From Candidatus Xenolissoclinum pacificiensis L6 (GTDB taxonomy: Bacteria; Pseudomonadota; Alphaproteobacteria; Rickettsiales; Anaplasmataceae), in assembly GCA_000512675.1 (NCBI GenBank), contig AXCJ01000001.1, positions 306,501 to 370,500 of the forward strand: 64,000 nt of DNA, given 5' to 3'. Shown in pieces: positions 1 to 9,722 of the stretch; the first letter of the stretch is position 1, and the number at the start of each line of letters is the position of its first letter. The position numbers and the translations under genes were made by a program. The notes under the pieces were generated by a model that worked only from the letters and a program-made list of their open reading frames with translations, searched no databases and was not told the DNA's origin.

Positions 1-338
1 ATGCACTAGATCACTATTTTAATTTTAAATCCTCGTTATTTTATAAAATAGGTACTATCTTCCACCTCCTTCCATTTTGGAATCTCATATATATACTGTG
101 CCATCTTCCATAGCACTTAGGGATATCTCTCCCCGTTCTTATTACATATAATATTGAATAGAATACTTGATAGTGACTAATGATCGGTGGTCGTACTTTC
201 CAAATATAACTCTTTTCGATGATTGGCAATATCATCTCATCAAATTTCTCAATCGGTTATAATCTTCTATCCATCATTTCTTATATGTTATTTGTTACAT
301 GCTTTCTAAACTAAGTTTAAACCTTCGTTAACAGTGCC
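1..338 (-). pseudogene. IS5-family (IS427-like, 'IS-A') transposase fragment
   Basis: The minus strand (best stretch 41-235) encodes a remnant of the N-terminal domain of an IS5/IS427-type transposase, with the typical YGRWHSIYMRFQ-like helix and an IEK start region. It ends in the terminal repeat GTTAACAGTG at about 329-338. The same sequence recurs at 34042-34380 (minus), and decayed plus-strand copies begin near 43778 and 52702. The rest of the transposase is missing because the window begins inside the element. The abrupt start at a sequence shared with 34042 may mark a repeat boundary. Confidence 0.7.
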
Positions 339-592
339 TATGATAGTCAGAAGTTTTTTAGATGGTAAAAAATGTAAAATCGTTATTCCATTGTGTAAAA
401 ACAGGAAAATACAGTATGAATATGACAGATATATTTATAAAGAAAGATATTTAGTAAAGTGTTTCATCAGTAAAATTAAACACTTTAGACGTATATTATC
501 TCGTTTCGACAAGTATAAGCCCTTTTTTCATGATTTTATTGGTTTTACTTTCACCTTAATATGTCTTCGTTGACCCTTATGTAAATAGAAGC
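339..592 (+). pseudogene. IS5-family ('IS-B') transposase C-terminal fragment
   Basis: Codes for the C-terminal DDE region of an IS5/IS427-type transposase: an IPLCKNRKIQYEYDRYIYKE stretch, then a conserved KIKHFRRI-SRFDK block and the terminal LICLR. It ends at a terminal repeat (574-592) that resembles the CCTTATGTAAACAGAACC repeat seen at 2232-2249. It lies directly against the IS-A end at 338, so IS-A probably inserted into this older IS-B. Only the last 70 or so residues remain, so it is non-functional. Confidence 0.7.
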
Positions 593-594
593 TA

Positions 595-890
595 ATAATC
601 ATCAAAATTATATCACTCATTTATCATGCAAAACAATGCTGAAAATTATCACTTAACAAAAAAATATAACAGATGATATTTAGCAACAGAAGACAAAAAC
701 ACATAATCTCCAAACATAAATAGCAATTTTTTTAACTGAATAGCAAATAATTAAAAAATAGAAGTCAAAAATTGTAAAAAAATCGTGCATATAAAGCTCT
801 AGAAAATTAAATTGAACATTATTCTGTGATAATGTTATTTTCATAGCTTATAAACAATATTGTAATAACCTTGTTTTTTACCCTATATCC
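595..890. other. Intergenic region, nothing recognised
   Basis: AT-rich stretch between the IS-B end and the tRNA-Phe promoter. I see no open frame with protein-like character and no IS similarity. It may hold eroded sequence. Confidence 0.4.
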
Positions 891-919
891 TTGAACAAAG
901 AATTTTTAAGTAGTATAAT
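891..919 (+). promoter_or_regulatory. Promoter of tRNA-Phe/rpe
   Basis: TTGAAC (891-896) and a perfect TATAAT (914-919) are separated by 17 bp. The -10 box ends 23 bp before the mature tRNA 5' end. This is a textbook sigma-70 spacing and probably drives a tRNA-Phe-rpe transcript. Confidence 0.65.
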
Positions 920-942
920 CTATTTGTTACTAATTTTTGTAT

Positions 943-1015
943 GGCCTGATAGCTCAGTTGGTAGAGCAAAGGACTGAAAATCCTTGTGTCACCAGTTCGA
1001 TTCTGGTTCAGGCCA
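943..1015 (+). tRNA. tRNA-Phe (GAA)
   Basis: Complete 73-nt cloverleaf. The acceptor stem is GGCCTGA/TCAGGCC, the D-loop contains AGTTGGTA, the anticodon loop is CTGAAAA (anticodon GAA) and the T-arm is ACCAG-TTCGATT-CTGGT. The discriminator is A. The 3' CCA is not encoded (CCT follows). rpe begins 9 nt downstream, so the two are probably co-transcribed. Confidence 0.95.
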
Positions 1016-1024
1016 CCTTTTTAT

Positions 1025-1684
1025 ATGTCTCTAAAAATTTTTCCCTCTATATTGTCAGCTGACCTGTCTAATTTACGGGAAGAAGTAAAAAAACTTGACC
1101 TTGCTGGAGCTGATAGTATACATATAGATGTTATGGATGGTTGTTTCGTTCCAAATCTAACATTTGGACCTCCAGTAATTGCCTCTATAAGAAAGTACAC
1201 TGATTTACCATTTGATGTACATCTTATGATTCAAGAACCATCGCGTTATATAAAAGAGTATGTTGATGCTGGTGCTGATTACATAACTGTACATCTCGAA
1301 TCAGAAACCCATATTGTCAGTTTGTTGGATAAAATAAGAAATTATGGTGTTAAAGCTGGTATTTCCATTGTCCCTTCAACAACATGTAATGACTTAGAAT
1401 ATATCATGGATCATATAGATGTTATATTGATAATGACAGTTAATCCTGGTTTTTCAGGACAAAAATTCCTGCATAGTCAATTGCCTAAGATTCATAAGGT
1501 GAAAAAAATGATAGGTACTAAAAATATCAAAATTTTTGTAGATGGAGGAATTAATGGTGATACTGTGAAATTTATTAGACATAGCGGTGTTGATGCAGTA
1601 ATTTCCGGTTCATATATTTTTTCTAGTAGTGATTATCAAAGCAACATAAACACTTTAAAAATGTCGTTAGATAAGCTTGGATAA
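1025..1684 (+). CDS. rpe: Ribulose-phosphate 3-epimerase
   Basis: Interconverts ribulose-5-phosphate and xylulose-5-phosphate in the non-oxidative pentose phosphate pathway (cytoplasm). The protein is about 219 aa and a complete TIM barrel: PSILSADLSNL at the start, HIDVMDG with the metal-binding His/Asp, FDVHLMI, the MTVNPGFSGQ phosphate loop, and VDGGI near the C-terminus. I chose ATG 1025 because an earlier in-frame start at 986 would overlap tRNA-Phe, and the protein begins at its expected N-terminus here. The start is 9 nt after the tRNA, leaving almost no leader and no clear ribosome binding site. Length is normal for the family. Confidence 0.95.
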   Translation: MSLKIFPSILSADLSNLREEVKKLDLAGADSIHIDVMDGCFVPNLTFGPPVIASIRKYTDLPFDVHLMIQEPSRYIKEYVDAGADYITVHLESETHIVSLLDKIRNYGVKAGISIVPSTTCNDLEYIMDHIDVILIMTVNPGFSGQKFLHSQLPKIHKVKKMIGTKNIKIFVDGGINGDTVKFIRHSGVDAVISGSYIFSSSDYQSNINTLKMSLDKLG

Positions 1685-1774
1685 AACAAAAAATTCAAAA
1701 TATGTGTTATAAAGTGTTTTGAACCGTGTAACTCATCACTCTTTCAGTATATAAACAATGTCCTTATGATGAAT

Positions 1775-2160
1775 TATATACATATTAAAAAAGACCAAAG
1801 AATGGAAGACAGACAGTATACATATGGATTGCTGTTAATCGATAGTCAAGTAAAGTTATTGACGAAGTAGGAGATAGAAGTCGGTATACCTATAATAGTA
1901 AATTGGCATTCAGACTATACAGAAAAGATATTGGATAAAATGTTTATGTACAGATAATTACGGAGTTTATAAGTGTTATATAATATTCAACGTTCATTAT
2001 ATTATAAAATCTGAAACCTCTTTGGTAGAATCTAAAAATTCTCTCATTCGCCATTATCTTGCTCGTTTTAATAGAAAAACTAAACGATATAGAAGTCCAT
2101 AAGAATAATTATCGCGTTTCTCATAATCTTTTTATATCAAAATCATCTTGAGTTGCTTTT
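1775..2160 (+). pseudogene. IS1-family transposase remnant
   Basis: Translation in shifting frames gives blocks typical of IS1 InsB: a YIWIAVNR-like strand, a VIDEVGDRSRYTYNSKL-like block, and further on a segment reading SLVESKNSLIRHYLARFNRK, which matches the conserved E-FNS-LRH-LARLRRKT region. Several stops and frame changes show that it is dead. It is the only IS1-type remnant I recognise in the window. Confidence 0.6.
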
Positions 2161-2204
2161 TTATCTATAGCTGTTAGAATAAATGTCATTATCCCTTTTT
2201 ATGC

Positions 2205-2249
2205 CTATTTTATCACTTAAAACTTTCTTTTCCTTATGTAAACAGAACC
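2205..2249 (-). repeat. IS-B terminal end
   Basis: The CCTTATGTAAACAGAACC terminal repeat (2232-2249) plus about 25 bp of adjoining sequence is shared, in inverted orientation, with 63847-63890. It is an isolated IS-B end. The rest of the gap up to clpB (2250-2384) shows nothing recognisable. Confidence 0.6.
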
Positions 2250-2384
2250 TAGAAAAGTATCTCTTAAGTTCTATATCAAATTATAATTCATGCCATCACG
2301 TATTTGATTACATATATCTGTTTTGAACTTTTTTATGTACAGTGTTTCATAACTTGTTTACAAACATGATGACATGACATAACT

Positions 2385-4964
2385 TTACGTATGTATGTTC
2401 TGTTTATATACAGAGATGTGTTTATTGTTGTATGTTATTTTAATTGTATTACCAGCAACTACAGAATTTTTGATAATTTCTGTAGCGATAAGGTTCTCTA
2501 TCTCGGAACAGATAACTCTTTTAATAGGACGTGCTCCATATTCTGGGTTGTATCCTTTTTCTACCAAATAATTTATAACATTATCATCTATTACAACTTC
2601 AATATTCTTTTGTTTCATTGTATTACATAAAATACGTAACTGTATTTTACAGATTTCGATCATATGATCTTTGTTTAATTTGTGAAAAAGAATTATTTCA
2701 TCCAATCTGTTTAAGAATTCTGGTCTGAAAAAAGTACTTAGCATATTAAGTGTTTCTTGTTCAATATCAGACGATATATCTTGTTTTATCAATATTTCTG
2801 AGCCTACATTGGACGTTAGAACCAGAATTGTATTTTTGAAATTTACCACCTTCCCTTGACTATCTGTTAAATGTCCTTCATCCAAAACTTGTAATAATAA
2901 ATTCAAAACATCTTTATGTGCCTTCTCTATTTCATCAAATAGAATAACCTGATAAGGTCTTCTACGTACAGATTCAGTAAGTAATCCTCCCTGATCATAT
3001 CCAACATATCCTGGCGGTGCTCCTATTAGGCGAGAAACTGAATGTTTTTCCATATATTCAGACATATCAATTCTTAATAATGGTTGATCATCAAATAAGA
3101 ATGATGACAGAACTTTACTAAGTTCTGTTTTTCCTACACCTGTTGGTCCTAGAAATAAAAATGATCCTAAAGGACGTCCAATATTATTAATTCCAGCTCT
3201 TGAACGACGTATAGCATGACTAACTGCATTAATTGCTGGACTTTGTCCAACAACTCTCTTGGTTAGATAGTCTTCGAGATTTAATAGTTTTTCCTGTTCG
3301 TGTTGCGAAAGTTTTAGTACAGGTATATTAGTCCATCTCGATATAGTTTCTATTATATCATCTTCTGTAACTTGTTGTTTTATTAATGTACACTTGGAAT
3401 TTTGCTCTAATAATGATAATTGTGATTCCAATTCTGGTATTGTTCCATATTTTAGTTCAGAGGCCTTAGCAAAATCTAGGTTTTGTTCAGAGAGAACAAG
3501 TTCATGTCTTAATGTATCGAGATTTGTTTTAAGATTTTGTATTTGATTTATAGTGTTTTTTTCTATTTTCCACTGGGATAATATATCAGCATTCTCTTTT
3601 TCAAGAGCAGAACATTCTTTATCAATATTCTCAACACGTTCTTGAAACGAACTTTTCCCATCTTCTTCTAGATCTCTGACTAGAGCAGAACGTTCGACTT
3701 TCAAATTTATAATTCTTTTCTCAAGAAGATCAACTTTCTCAGGTTTGTTATCAAGATCAATTTTTACTTTACTTGCTGTTTCATCCATCAAGTCTATTGC
3801 TTTATCTGGTAATGAACGATGTGTAATGTATCGGTCAGATAAATTTACAGAAGCTACAATTGCTACATCAGTGATTTTTAAACCATGGTGTATTTCGTAT
3901 TTTTCTTTTAAGCCTCTTAACCATGATATTGCATCAGGTATAGAAGGTTGGGTTACGTGTATAGGTTGAAATCTACGATCGAATGCTGAGTCTTTCTCGA
4001 TATATTTTCTATGTTCATCAAGTGTTGTAGCCCCAATACAACATAGTCCTCGCGACAAAGCAGGTTTTAGAAAGTTAGCCCCACTTGCTCCTCCTTCACC
4101 AGAATTACCTGCTCCTATCATAGTGTGTAATTCATCTATGAATAATATTATTTTGTTGTTACATTTTTCTAATTCCTCAATAACAGACTTAAGGCGTTCT
4201 TCAAATTCTCCTCTGAATTTTGTTCCTGCAAGCAACAGTGCCAGATCAAGAGATAAAATCTCTGAATTCAATAAATGATTAGGAACATCTTTATATACTA
4301 TTTTATAGGCCAGGCCTTCTACAATTGCTGTTTTTCCTACTCCTGCATTTCCAATAAGTAAGGGATTGTTTTTGCTTTTTTTAGATAGTATTTGTATTAA
4401 TTGTCTAATTTCATCATAACGACCTATTATAGGATCTAACTTACTATCACGTACTTGTTGGGTGAGATTCACAGTATATTTTGCTAGATTATTCATTTTA
4501 CTTATATCGTTTGCAGAAGCAGAATGTTTTGTATTATGCTGTATATCGGAAACTTTCTTGGCAGTAAGTGAAATAGAGTTCAATTTTTTTATCACAGGTA
4601 GATCATTCTGCAATAAACAACCTTCTAGTATTATTTCTACAGTTATATACTGTTCGTTTCTTTTTTTGGAGATATCTGAAGCACTATTTAATACCCTTAT
4701 AAGATCCGAGGACATAATAGGGTGATCTGGAGAATTTGATTTATCTCCGATATTATTAACTTCATTAATGATAATTTTCCTTACATCATCTAAGTTAATA
4801 AGACATGCCTCTATAATTGGTAAAACTTCTGATTTTTCATTAAGTAGTTTATACAATAGGTGAGGAACCATAACGTACTTATGCTTTAAAGAAACGGCAT
4901 ATATAGTAGTGTCTGATAACAAATCCTTTGCATTTTCAGTAAGTCTAGATTCTAATGATGACAT
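2385..4964 (-). CDS. clpB: ATP-dependent disaggregase ClpB
   Basis: Hsp104/ClpB AAA+ chaperone that extracts polypeptides from aggregates together with DnaK/DnaJ (cytoplasm). It has 859 aa, the usual length. In order: a Clp N domain (1-150, divergent), first AAA module with Walker A GNAGVGKT at 205-212 and the IDELHTMIGAG Walker B, the coiled-coil middle domain (about 400-530), and a second AAA module with GPTGVGKTE, GAPPGYVGYDQGG and FDEIEKAH. The ClpB C-terminal domain ends near GYNPEYGARPIKR. The middle domain separates it from ClpA and ClpC. It lies 52 bp behind the EAL-protein gene on the same strand, so co-transcription is possible. I saw no clear heat-shock promoter. Confidence 0.97.
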   Translation of the reverse strand: MSSLESRLTENAKDLLSDTTIYAVSLKHKYVMVPHLLYKLLNEKSEVLPIIEACLINLDDVRKIIINEVNNIGDKSNSPDHPIMSSDLIRVLNSASDISKKRNEQYITVEIILEGCLLQNDLPVIKKLNSISLTAKKVSDIQHNTKHSASANDISKMNNLAKYTVNLTQQVRDSKLDPIIGRYDEIRQLIQILSKKSKNNPLLIGNAGVGKTAIVEGLAYKIVYKDVPNHLLNSEILSLDLALLLAGTKFRGEFEERLKSVIEELEKCNNKIILFIDELHTMIGAGNSGEGGASGANFLKPALSRGLCCIGATTLDEHRKYIEKDSAFDRRFQPIHVTQPSIPDAISWLRGLKEKYEIHHGLKITDVAIVASVNLSDRYITHRSLPDKAIDLMDETASKVKIDLDNKPEKVDLLEKRIINLKVERSALVRDLEEDGKSSFQERVENIDKECSALEKENADILSQWKIEKNTINQIQNLKTNLDTLRHELVLSEQNLDFAKASELKYGTIPELESQLSLLEQNSKCTLIKQQVTEDDIIETISRWTNIPVLKLSQHEQEKLLNLEDYLTKRVVGQSPAINAVSHAIRRSRAGINNIGRPLGSFLFLGPTGVGKTELSKVLSSFLFDDQPLLRIDMSEYMEKHSVSRLIGAPPGYVGYDQGGLLTESVRRRPYQVILFDEIEKAHKDVLNLLLQVLDEGHLTDSQGKVVNFKNTILVLTSNVGSEILIKQDISSDIEQETLNMLSTFFRPEFLNRLDEIILFHKLNKDHMIEICKIQLRILCNTMKQKNIEVVIDDNVINYLVEKGYNPEYGARPIKRVICSEIENLIATEIIKNSVVAGNTIKITYNNKHISVYKQNIHT

Positions 4965-5016
4965 ACAAAAAAACAGTAATTAACTACTGATTTAGATAAA
5001 CACATATAACTAAAAT

Positions 5017-6183
5017 TCAACATTTCAAGCTCACAGAAGGTTTGCCGAATGCAAATCCCTGTATATAGTCTACCCCTGAATTAATTATTATTTGTCCATC
5101 AGCATCATTTTGTACTCTTTCAACAATAGTTTTTATATCAAAAGCTTGAGCAAGATTTACAAGAGATTTCAATATTTTCTGACTCTTTACATTATTAGCA
5201 AGATCATTGGTAAATGAATGATGTATTTTTAGATAATCAATAGATAAGTGTTGTAAATCAAGAAATGACGAATGTCCCATACCAAAGTCATCGATAGCAA
5301 CTTCACATTTTGAAGTCTTCATAATTTCTATACGTTTTGCTAAATCGTGAATGTTATCTCTTGGAGTGCTTTCGGAGATTTCAACAATTACCCTTTGAGA
5401 GAAAGGGTTTCTTTTTAATGTATTTACGAAGTTATCTAACCAGGCATCATCGTTGATACTTAGTCCGGATACATTGAAGGCCAATCTTACTTTTGGGTTA
5501 GCTTCCAGAGTTTTTATGACATTATGTAACATGTAAGTGTCTAACATTTGTATGATACCATAACTTTCAGCACTACGTATCAGTTGACTGGTATTTTCCA
5601 AGATATTTCCTTTATATTGAAAACGTGCCAGAACTTCGTGGAAAACCTTTGTCTTGACATCATTGGTGGATACTATTGGCTGGTACCAGGTTTGTACAGA
5701 TGATTCAAGGACGTTATGCTTCACGATAAATGCATAATAGTCTCTTTCCATAATTTCATCTAACATCTTAGTATGATCGTCATAAAGAATAGAGACATTG
5801 TTTTTCAAGGCTATTTTAGAAAGTATATGAGTTCTGTACAATATTTCGACGTCACTTTCTGGAGAAAAATCAGATACTCCTATTGAGCATTTAATGTAAC
5901 GCTTCTGTTTTCCAATAGCGGAGGATTCTAAAAGTCTGTGTATTTCGATAACATTAGTTTCTTGAGATATAATAAAAACAAATGAATCAATGGATAATCT
6001 ATAACTAAAAGCATAGAACTTATTTGCTATTTCCAAGAATAACGAACTTAAATGCTCTTCCAATCCGGATATTCCATAAATTTCAGATAGAGCGATTATG
6101 TTTTTGATAGTTACGATACAGCACTTACCAATTCCAACGCTTTTTAACTTACAGACAAGTCTGTAGTCGTAAAATGGTGACAC
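5017..6183 (-). CDS. Degenerate GGDEF + EAL domain protein (putative c-di-GMP phosphodiesterase)
   Basis: 388 aa. Residues about 20-140 look like a GGDEF domain that lost its signature: YRLSIDSFVFII (61-72) occupies the YRxGGDEFxxxx position. Residues about 165-385 form an EAL domain. Metal and substrate residues appear present: E183 (in EVLAR, replacing EAL), N237, E269, D298/D299 in DDFGMG, K319, E355 and Q375. Hydrolysis of c-di-GMP is therefore plausible, while diguanylate cyclase activity is not. The start codon is GTG at 6183, supported by a GAGGGGG Shine-Dalgarno just upstream. There is no membrane segment, so it is probably cytosolic. Known Anaplasmataceae carry few c-di-GMP proteins; here it may relate to the flagellar genes, which is inference. 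Confidence 0.85.
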   Translation of the reverse strand: MSPFYDYRLVCKLKSVGIGKCCIVTIKNIIALSEIYGISGLEEHLSSLFLEIANKFYAFSYRLSIDSFVFIISQETNVIEIHRLLESSAIGKQKRYIKCSIGVSDFSPESDVEILYRTHILSKIALKNNVSILYDDHTKMLDEIMERDYYAFIVKHNVLESSVQTWYQPIVSTNDVKTKVFHEVLARFQYKGNILENTSQLIRSAESYGIIQMLDTYMLHNVIKTLEANPKVRLAFNVSGLSINDDAWLDNFVNTLKRNPFSQRVIVEISESTPRDNIHDLAKRIEIMKTSKCEVAIDDFGMGHSSFLDLQHLSIDYLKIHHSFTNDLANNVKSQKILKSLVNLAQAFDIKTIVERVQNDADGQIIINSGVDYIQGFAFGKPSVSLKC

Positions 6184-6258
6184 CTACCCCCTCATACCAG
6201 TATTCCCATTCAGAGAAATATATCACAATGAATGAGATAAGTAAACCAGTATATCCTA

Positions 6259-7689
6259 TCAGTTTATGAGCTTTAGAATAAACATTTTAGGAATAAAAAA
6301 CATGATTACAACCATGGTAATTGTAAAAGAGTATGACAATAACATGTATGAGTCTGCTTCGCATGTTTGAATTTTTTTTCTACTTGATGTCTTAGAGAAA
6401 ATAATTCTTAAGATAAGGGGCATAAAATACATTACGTTGAGTACTGTTGATATAACCAATATGGTAGAAATAAAAAAAGACTTTTCTAAGGGGGCATAGG
6501 TAATAATATATTCTTTAGCCCACATAGATGCGGTTAAAGGGATACCAATCATAGACAATGCTCCAATTATAAAAAAGATACTGGTAATTGGCATATATTT
6601 TATGATTCCATTAAGATCGTGTATGTCATAAACATTCATTTTTTGTTGCATGCTACCAGTACATAGGAATAACGTAATTTTTGCAAAGGAATGTGCCATC
6701 ATACAAAACATAGTTGCTTTGAATTCTCCTATCGTCAATAGAGATATTGATATTGACATATATGCTAGTTGAGAGACCGTAGAATAGGCAAGTATTTTTT
6801 TAACCTTAGTGCTTCTTAGTGCAAATACACTTGCTATAATACATGAAAAACAGCATATTGCCGTTATATGATTGTTCTGATTTTTTAGATTATCACTATG
6901 CAGGAAAAAGTAGAAATAAACTTTGACAAGGCAAAATATACCACTTTTAACAATTGCAACTGCATGTAATAGAGCACTTACAGGGGCTGGGGCGACCATA
7001 GCGATAGGTAACCAACCATGTAAGGGAAAAATAGCAGATTTCGCAATACCGTATAGAAACATGATCATGATTATCAACATATAAACACCAGATAAACCGT
7101 TATTTATGTGAGGGATGAAATTCAAATTATTATACTGGTTTGCTACAATCACAATTGCTGGGAGAAATAATGATACTGAGCTTCCAGCTAATAGAGTGAC
7201 ATACTTGCTTCCTGATTTTATAGCATCATCTGTGCCTTCCAAAGATACTAATGGATAACTGGCAAATGTCAGAAGTTCATAGAAAAAAAACATTGTAAGC
7301 AAGTTACCAGACAGAGCAATTGCCAGCGACAATGATATGCAAATTGGTGTAAATATAAAGAATCTATGTGCTTTATAGATATTATACTTTTTGAAATATG
7401 AAAGAGAATATAATGTGACCGGTAACCATAATAAGCCTATTATTTTTATAAATTGGTAACCAAAGACATCTAGAGTAAACGATAGGTCAATGTTATTTAT
7501 CACGTTTTCAACAAGAAGGAAATTTCCTCCTATTAAATGTGTTTGATCAGTAAATGTAACTATAAAAAGTAACAACGGTCCTAATAGTAATACTAAACTT
7601 ACTGGCTTTTTTAAAAGTAAAACAATCAATGACGTCAGTACGGGGATGCCACAATAGAATAGTGCATACAGCTCAATGGCGTAATTCAT
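6259..7689 (-). CDS. MrpD/NuoM-like proton-conducting antiporter subunit
   Basis: 476-aa integral membrane protein with about 13-14 hydrophobic segments from the NADH dehydrogenase M/N and Mrp antiporter subunit D superfamily. Visible hallmarks are a glutamate in FFYELLTFASYPLV (TM5), a lysine in GIAKSAIFPLHGWLPIAM, the PAPVSALLHAVAIVKSG loop with its second lysine, and the later KKILAYSTVSQLAYM block. The wording around these motifs favours MrpD/MnhD over NuoM or NuoN. No other Mrp or Nuo subunit lies next to it, so complex membership cannot be read from context. Its role is likely proton or Na+/H+ translocation in the inner membrane. Confidence 0.8.
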   Translation of the reverse strand: MNYAIELYALFYCGIPVLTSLIVLLLKKPVSLVLLLGPLLLFIVTFTDQTHLIGGNFLLVENVINNIDLSFTLDVFGYQFIKIIGLLWLPVTLYSLSYFKKYNIYKAHRFFIFTPICISLSLAIALSGNLLTMFFFYELLTFASYPLVSLEGTDDAIKSGSKYVTLLAGSSVSLFLPAIVIVANQYNNLNFIPHINNGLSGVYMLIIMIMFLYGIAKSAIFPLHGWLPIAMVAPAPVSALLHAVAIVKSGIFCLVKVYFYFFLHSDNLKNQNNHITAICCFSCIIASVFALRSTKVKKILAYSTVSQLAYMSISISLLTIGEFKATMFCMMAHSFAKITLFLCTGSMQQKMNVYDIHDLNGIIKYMPITSIFFIIGALSMIGIPLTASMWAKEYIITYAPLEKSFFISTILVISTVLNVMYFMPLILRIIFSKTSSRKKIQTCEADSYMLLSYSFTITMVVIMFFIPKMFILKLIN

Positions 7690-7840
7690 TATTAATTCAT
7701 GAAATTAATAGTAATCTAGTAATTATAGCATATATCCTTAAATAACAGTGTGACATATTGTATTTAGCATAAGTTGCAAATAACACAAAAAACCGATGGT
7801 TATTTGAATTGTGTTAGAATGAGATAATATAAATCTTGAA

Positions 7841-7869
7841 TTGACAAATAAGTTATTATACAATGATAG
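7841..7869 (+). promoter_or_regulatory. Possible promoter of petABC
   Basis: A perfect TTGACA (7841-7846) is followed after 17 bp by TGATAG (7864-7869), a weak -10 element. It lies about 60 bp before the petA start in the 241-bp gap that separates the divergent MrpD-like gene from petA. The -10 match is poor, so this is tentative. Confidence 0.35.
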
Positions 7870-7930
7870 TTTCTTGTTGTGTACACGGGCAAAATTTTAA
7901 ATTAACTGAATATATGCGATAGGTAGGTTT

Positions 7931-8476
7931 ATGACAAAAGAATATAAAAGGCGTGATTTCATGGTGTTGTCTGCAACTGCTTTTGCAGGTATTGGTTCTA
8001 TGTTCATGCTGGCTCCTTGTGTTTTATCGATGGCTCCTTCGTCCTCTGTTAGAGCAGCGTCTACTGTTACAATTGATTTACGTGATATATCACCAGGTGA
8101 AGAAAAAACAATCCAGTGGAGAGGGAAGCCTGTTTTTATAAAACACAGGACAACGGAAGAAATTGAGAATAAAGATAGTATATTGCCTCTCAAGCGTTTG
8201 CAGGATCCTGTACACTCGGAATCAAGGTATAAAAATCCAATGTGGATAATAGTATTAGGTATATGCACACACTTAGGTTGTGTTCCCATAATAGCCAAAG
8301 AGGGAGGTCTTGGTTATGATGGTTATTCAGGCTGGTACTGTCCTTGTCATGGTTCTCATTATGATGAATTTGGTCGTATTGTTAAGGGTCCCGCTCCTCG
8401 TAATTTAGAGGTTCCTCCTTATTATTTTGTAGATGATGATCATGTGTTAATAGGTCTGGATTCTCCTGAATCATAG
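7931..8476 (+). CDS. petA: Ubiquinol-cytochrome c reductase, Rieske iron-sulfur subunit
   Basis: 181 aa. The N-terminus KEYKRRDFMVLSATAFAGIGSM is a twin-arginine signal-anchor (RRDFM), so export would need the Tat system; tatC lies at 55770-56543. The C-terminal Rieske fold carries both cluster-binding loops, CTHLGC and CPCHGSHYD, with two Cys and two His ligands plus the disulfide cysteines. It transfers electrons from ubiquinol to cytochrome c1. It is first of three genes; petB starts 25 bp downstream. Length is normal for alphaproteobacteria. Confidence 0.96.
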   Translation: MTKEYKRRDFMVLSATAFAGIGSMFMLAPCVLSMAPSSSVRAASTVTIDLRDISPGEEKTIQWRGKPVFIKHRTTEEIENKDSILPLKRLQDPVHSESRYKNPMWIIVLGICTHLGCVPIIAKEGGLGYDGYSGWYCPCHGSHYDEFGRIVKGPAPRNLEVPPYYFVDDDHVLIGLDSPES

Positions 8477-8501
8477 TTTTTTGTATTAATTTTGAGCATA
8501 T

Positions 8502-9722
8502 ATGTCTGATAATTATAAAGAAAAATTTGAGAATGTAAAAAATGCTAAAGGAATATATCAGTGGATTGATACCAGGATTCCTATTCTTAGTTTAATTAAT
8601 AATACAGTAGGGAAAGGTTATTATGCCCCTAAAAACCTTTCTTATTTGTGGAATTTTGGTGTTCTGGCATTCTTATCTTTGTTGGTGCAAATAGTAACAG
8701 GTGTATTACTGGCAATGCATTATAAGCCAGATACACGTTATGCTTTTGAAAGTGTTGAAATTATAATGAGGGATGTAAACTATGGTTGGTTACTAAGATA
8801 TACTCATGCTGTTGGGGCGTCGATGTTTTTTTCAGTGTTATATGTGCATATATTTAGAGGAATGTACTATGGTTCCTATAAAAACCCAAGAGAATTATTA
8901 TGGTTTACAGGGGTAGTATTATATATTATGGTGATGGCATCTGGGTTTTTAGGTTACGTTTTGCCTTGGGGGCAAATGAGTTTCTGGGGTGCAACAGTTA
9001 TTACTAGTGTTGTTTCTGCAATACCTTTTGTGGGGGATGCTTTTGTAGTATGGGTATGGGGTGGTTATTCTGTGGATGATCCGACTTTAAACAGATTTTT
9101 TGTTCTTCATTTTCTTATACCAATCCTGATTGCTGGTATGAGTATGTTGCATGTAGTTGGGTTACATCAGTTTGGATCTAATAATCCAGTTGGTATTGAA
9201 GTGGAAAAGAAAGATAAGATCCCTTTTTATCCTTATTATATAGTAAAAGATATGGTTACGGTAGTCTTGTTCTTTTTGGTATTGTTTTTGTTTGTATTTT
9301 TTGCACCAAATTATCTTGGACATCCTGATAACTACATAGAAGCGGACCCGTTAGTTACTCCTATGCATATTGTTCCTGAGTGGTACTTTTTGCCTTTTTA
9401 CGCGATACTTCGTGCTATTCCTAATAAATTAGGTGGAGTGATCGCAATGCTCGGAGCACTGTTCATATGGTTTGTGCTACCTTGGCTAGATTTTTCAAAA
9501 ATCAAAAGTGGAAGATATAGGCCTTACTTTCGTAGTGCGTTTTGTATATTTATTGCTAATTTCTTCTTTCTAATGTGGTTAGGGGGTCAACCTGCAGAGG
9601 AGCCTTATATTACGCTTAGTAGATTGGCAGTTGTGTTATATTTTGCTCATTTTTTAGTTATATTACCTCTAATATCCAAGTATGAAAAACCGTGTTATTT
9701 GCCTGACTCAATTAATGATTAA
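8502..9722 (+). CDS. petB: Ubiquinol-cytochrome c reductase, cytochrome b subunit
   Basis: 406-aa core subunit of the bc1 complex with eight to nine membrane helices. Visible landmarks are the heme-ligating histidines in the second and fourth helices ([20 protein letters not shown] and [23 protein letters not shown]), [18 protein letters not shown] for the Qo site, and [18 protein letters not shown]. The PEWY motif of the Qo site is intact. It lies between petA and petC and its stop overlaps the petC start, which suggests translational coupling. Confidence 0.97.
   Translation: MSDNYKEKFENVKNAKGIYQWIDTRIPILSLINNTVGKGYYAPKNLSYLWNFGVLAFLSLLVQIVTGVLLAMHYKPDTRYAFESVEIIMRDVNYGWLLRYTHAVGASMFFSVLYVHIFRGMYYGSYKNPRELLWFTGVVLYIMVMASGFLGYVLPWGQMSFWGATVITSVVSAIPFVGDAFVVWVWGGYSVDDPTLNRFFVLHFLIPILIAGMSMLHVVGLHQFGSNNPVGIEVEKKDKIPFYPYYIVKDMVTVVLFFLVLFLFVFFAPNYLGHPDNYIEADPLVTPMHIVPEWYFLPFYAILRAIPNKLGGVIAMLGALFIWFVLPWLDFSKIKSGRYRPYFRSAFCIFIANFFFLMWLGGQPAEEPYITLSRLAVVLYFAHFLVILPLISKYEKPCYLPDSIND

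Noticed and set aside
986-1024. N-terminal extension of Rpe
   Set aside because: It would lie within tRNA-Phe.
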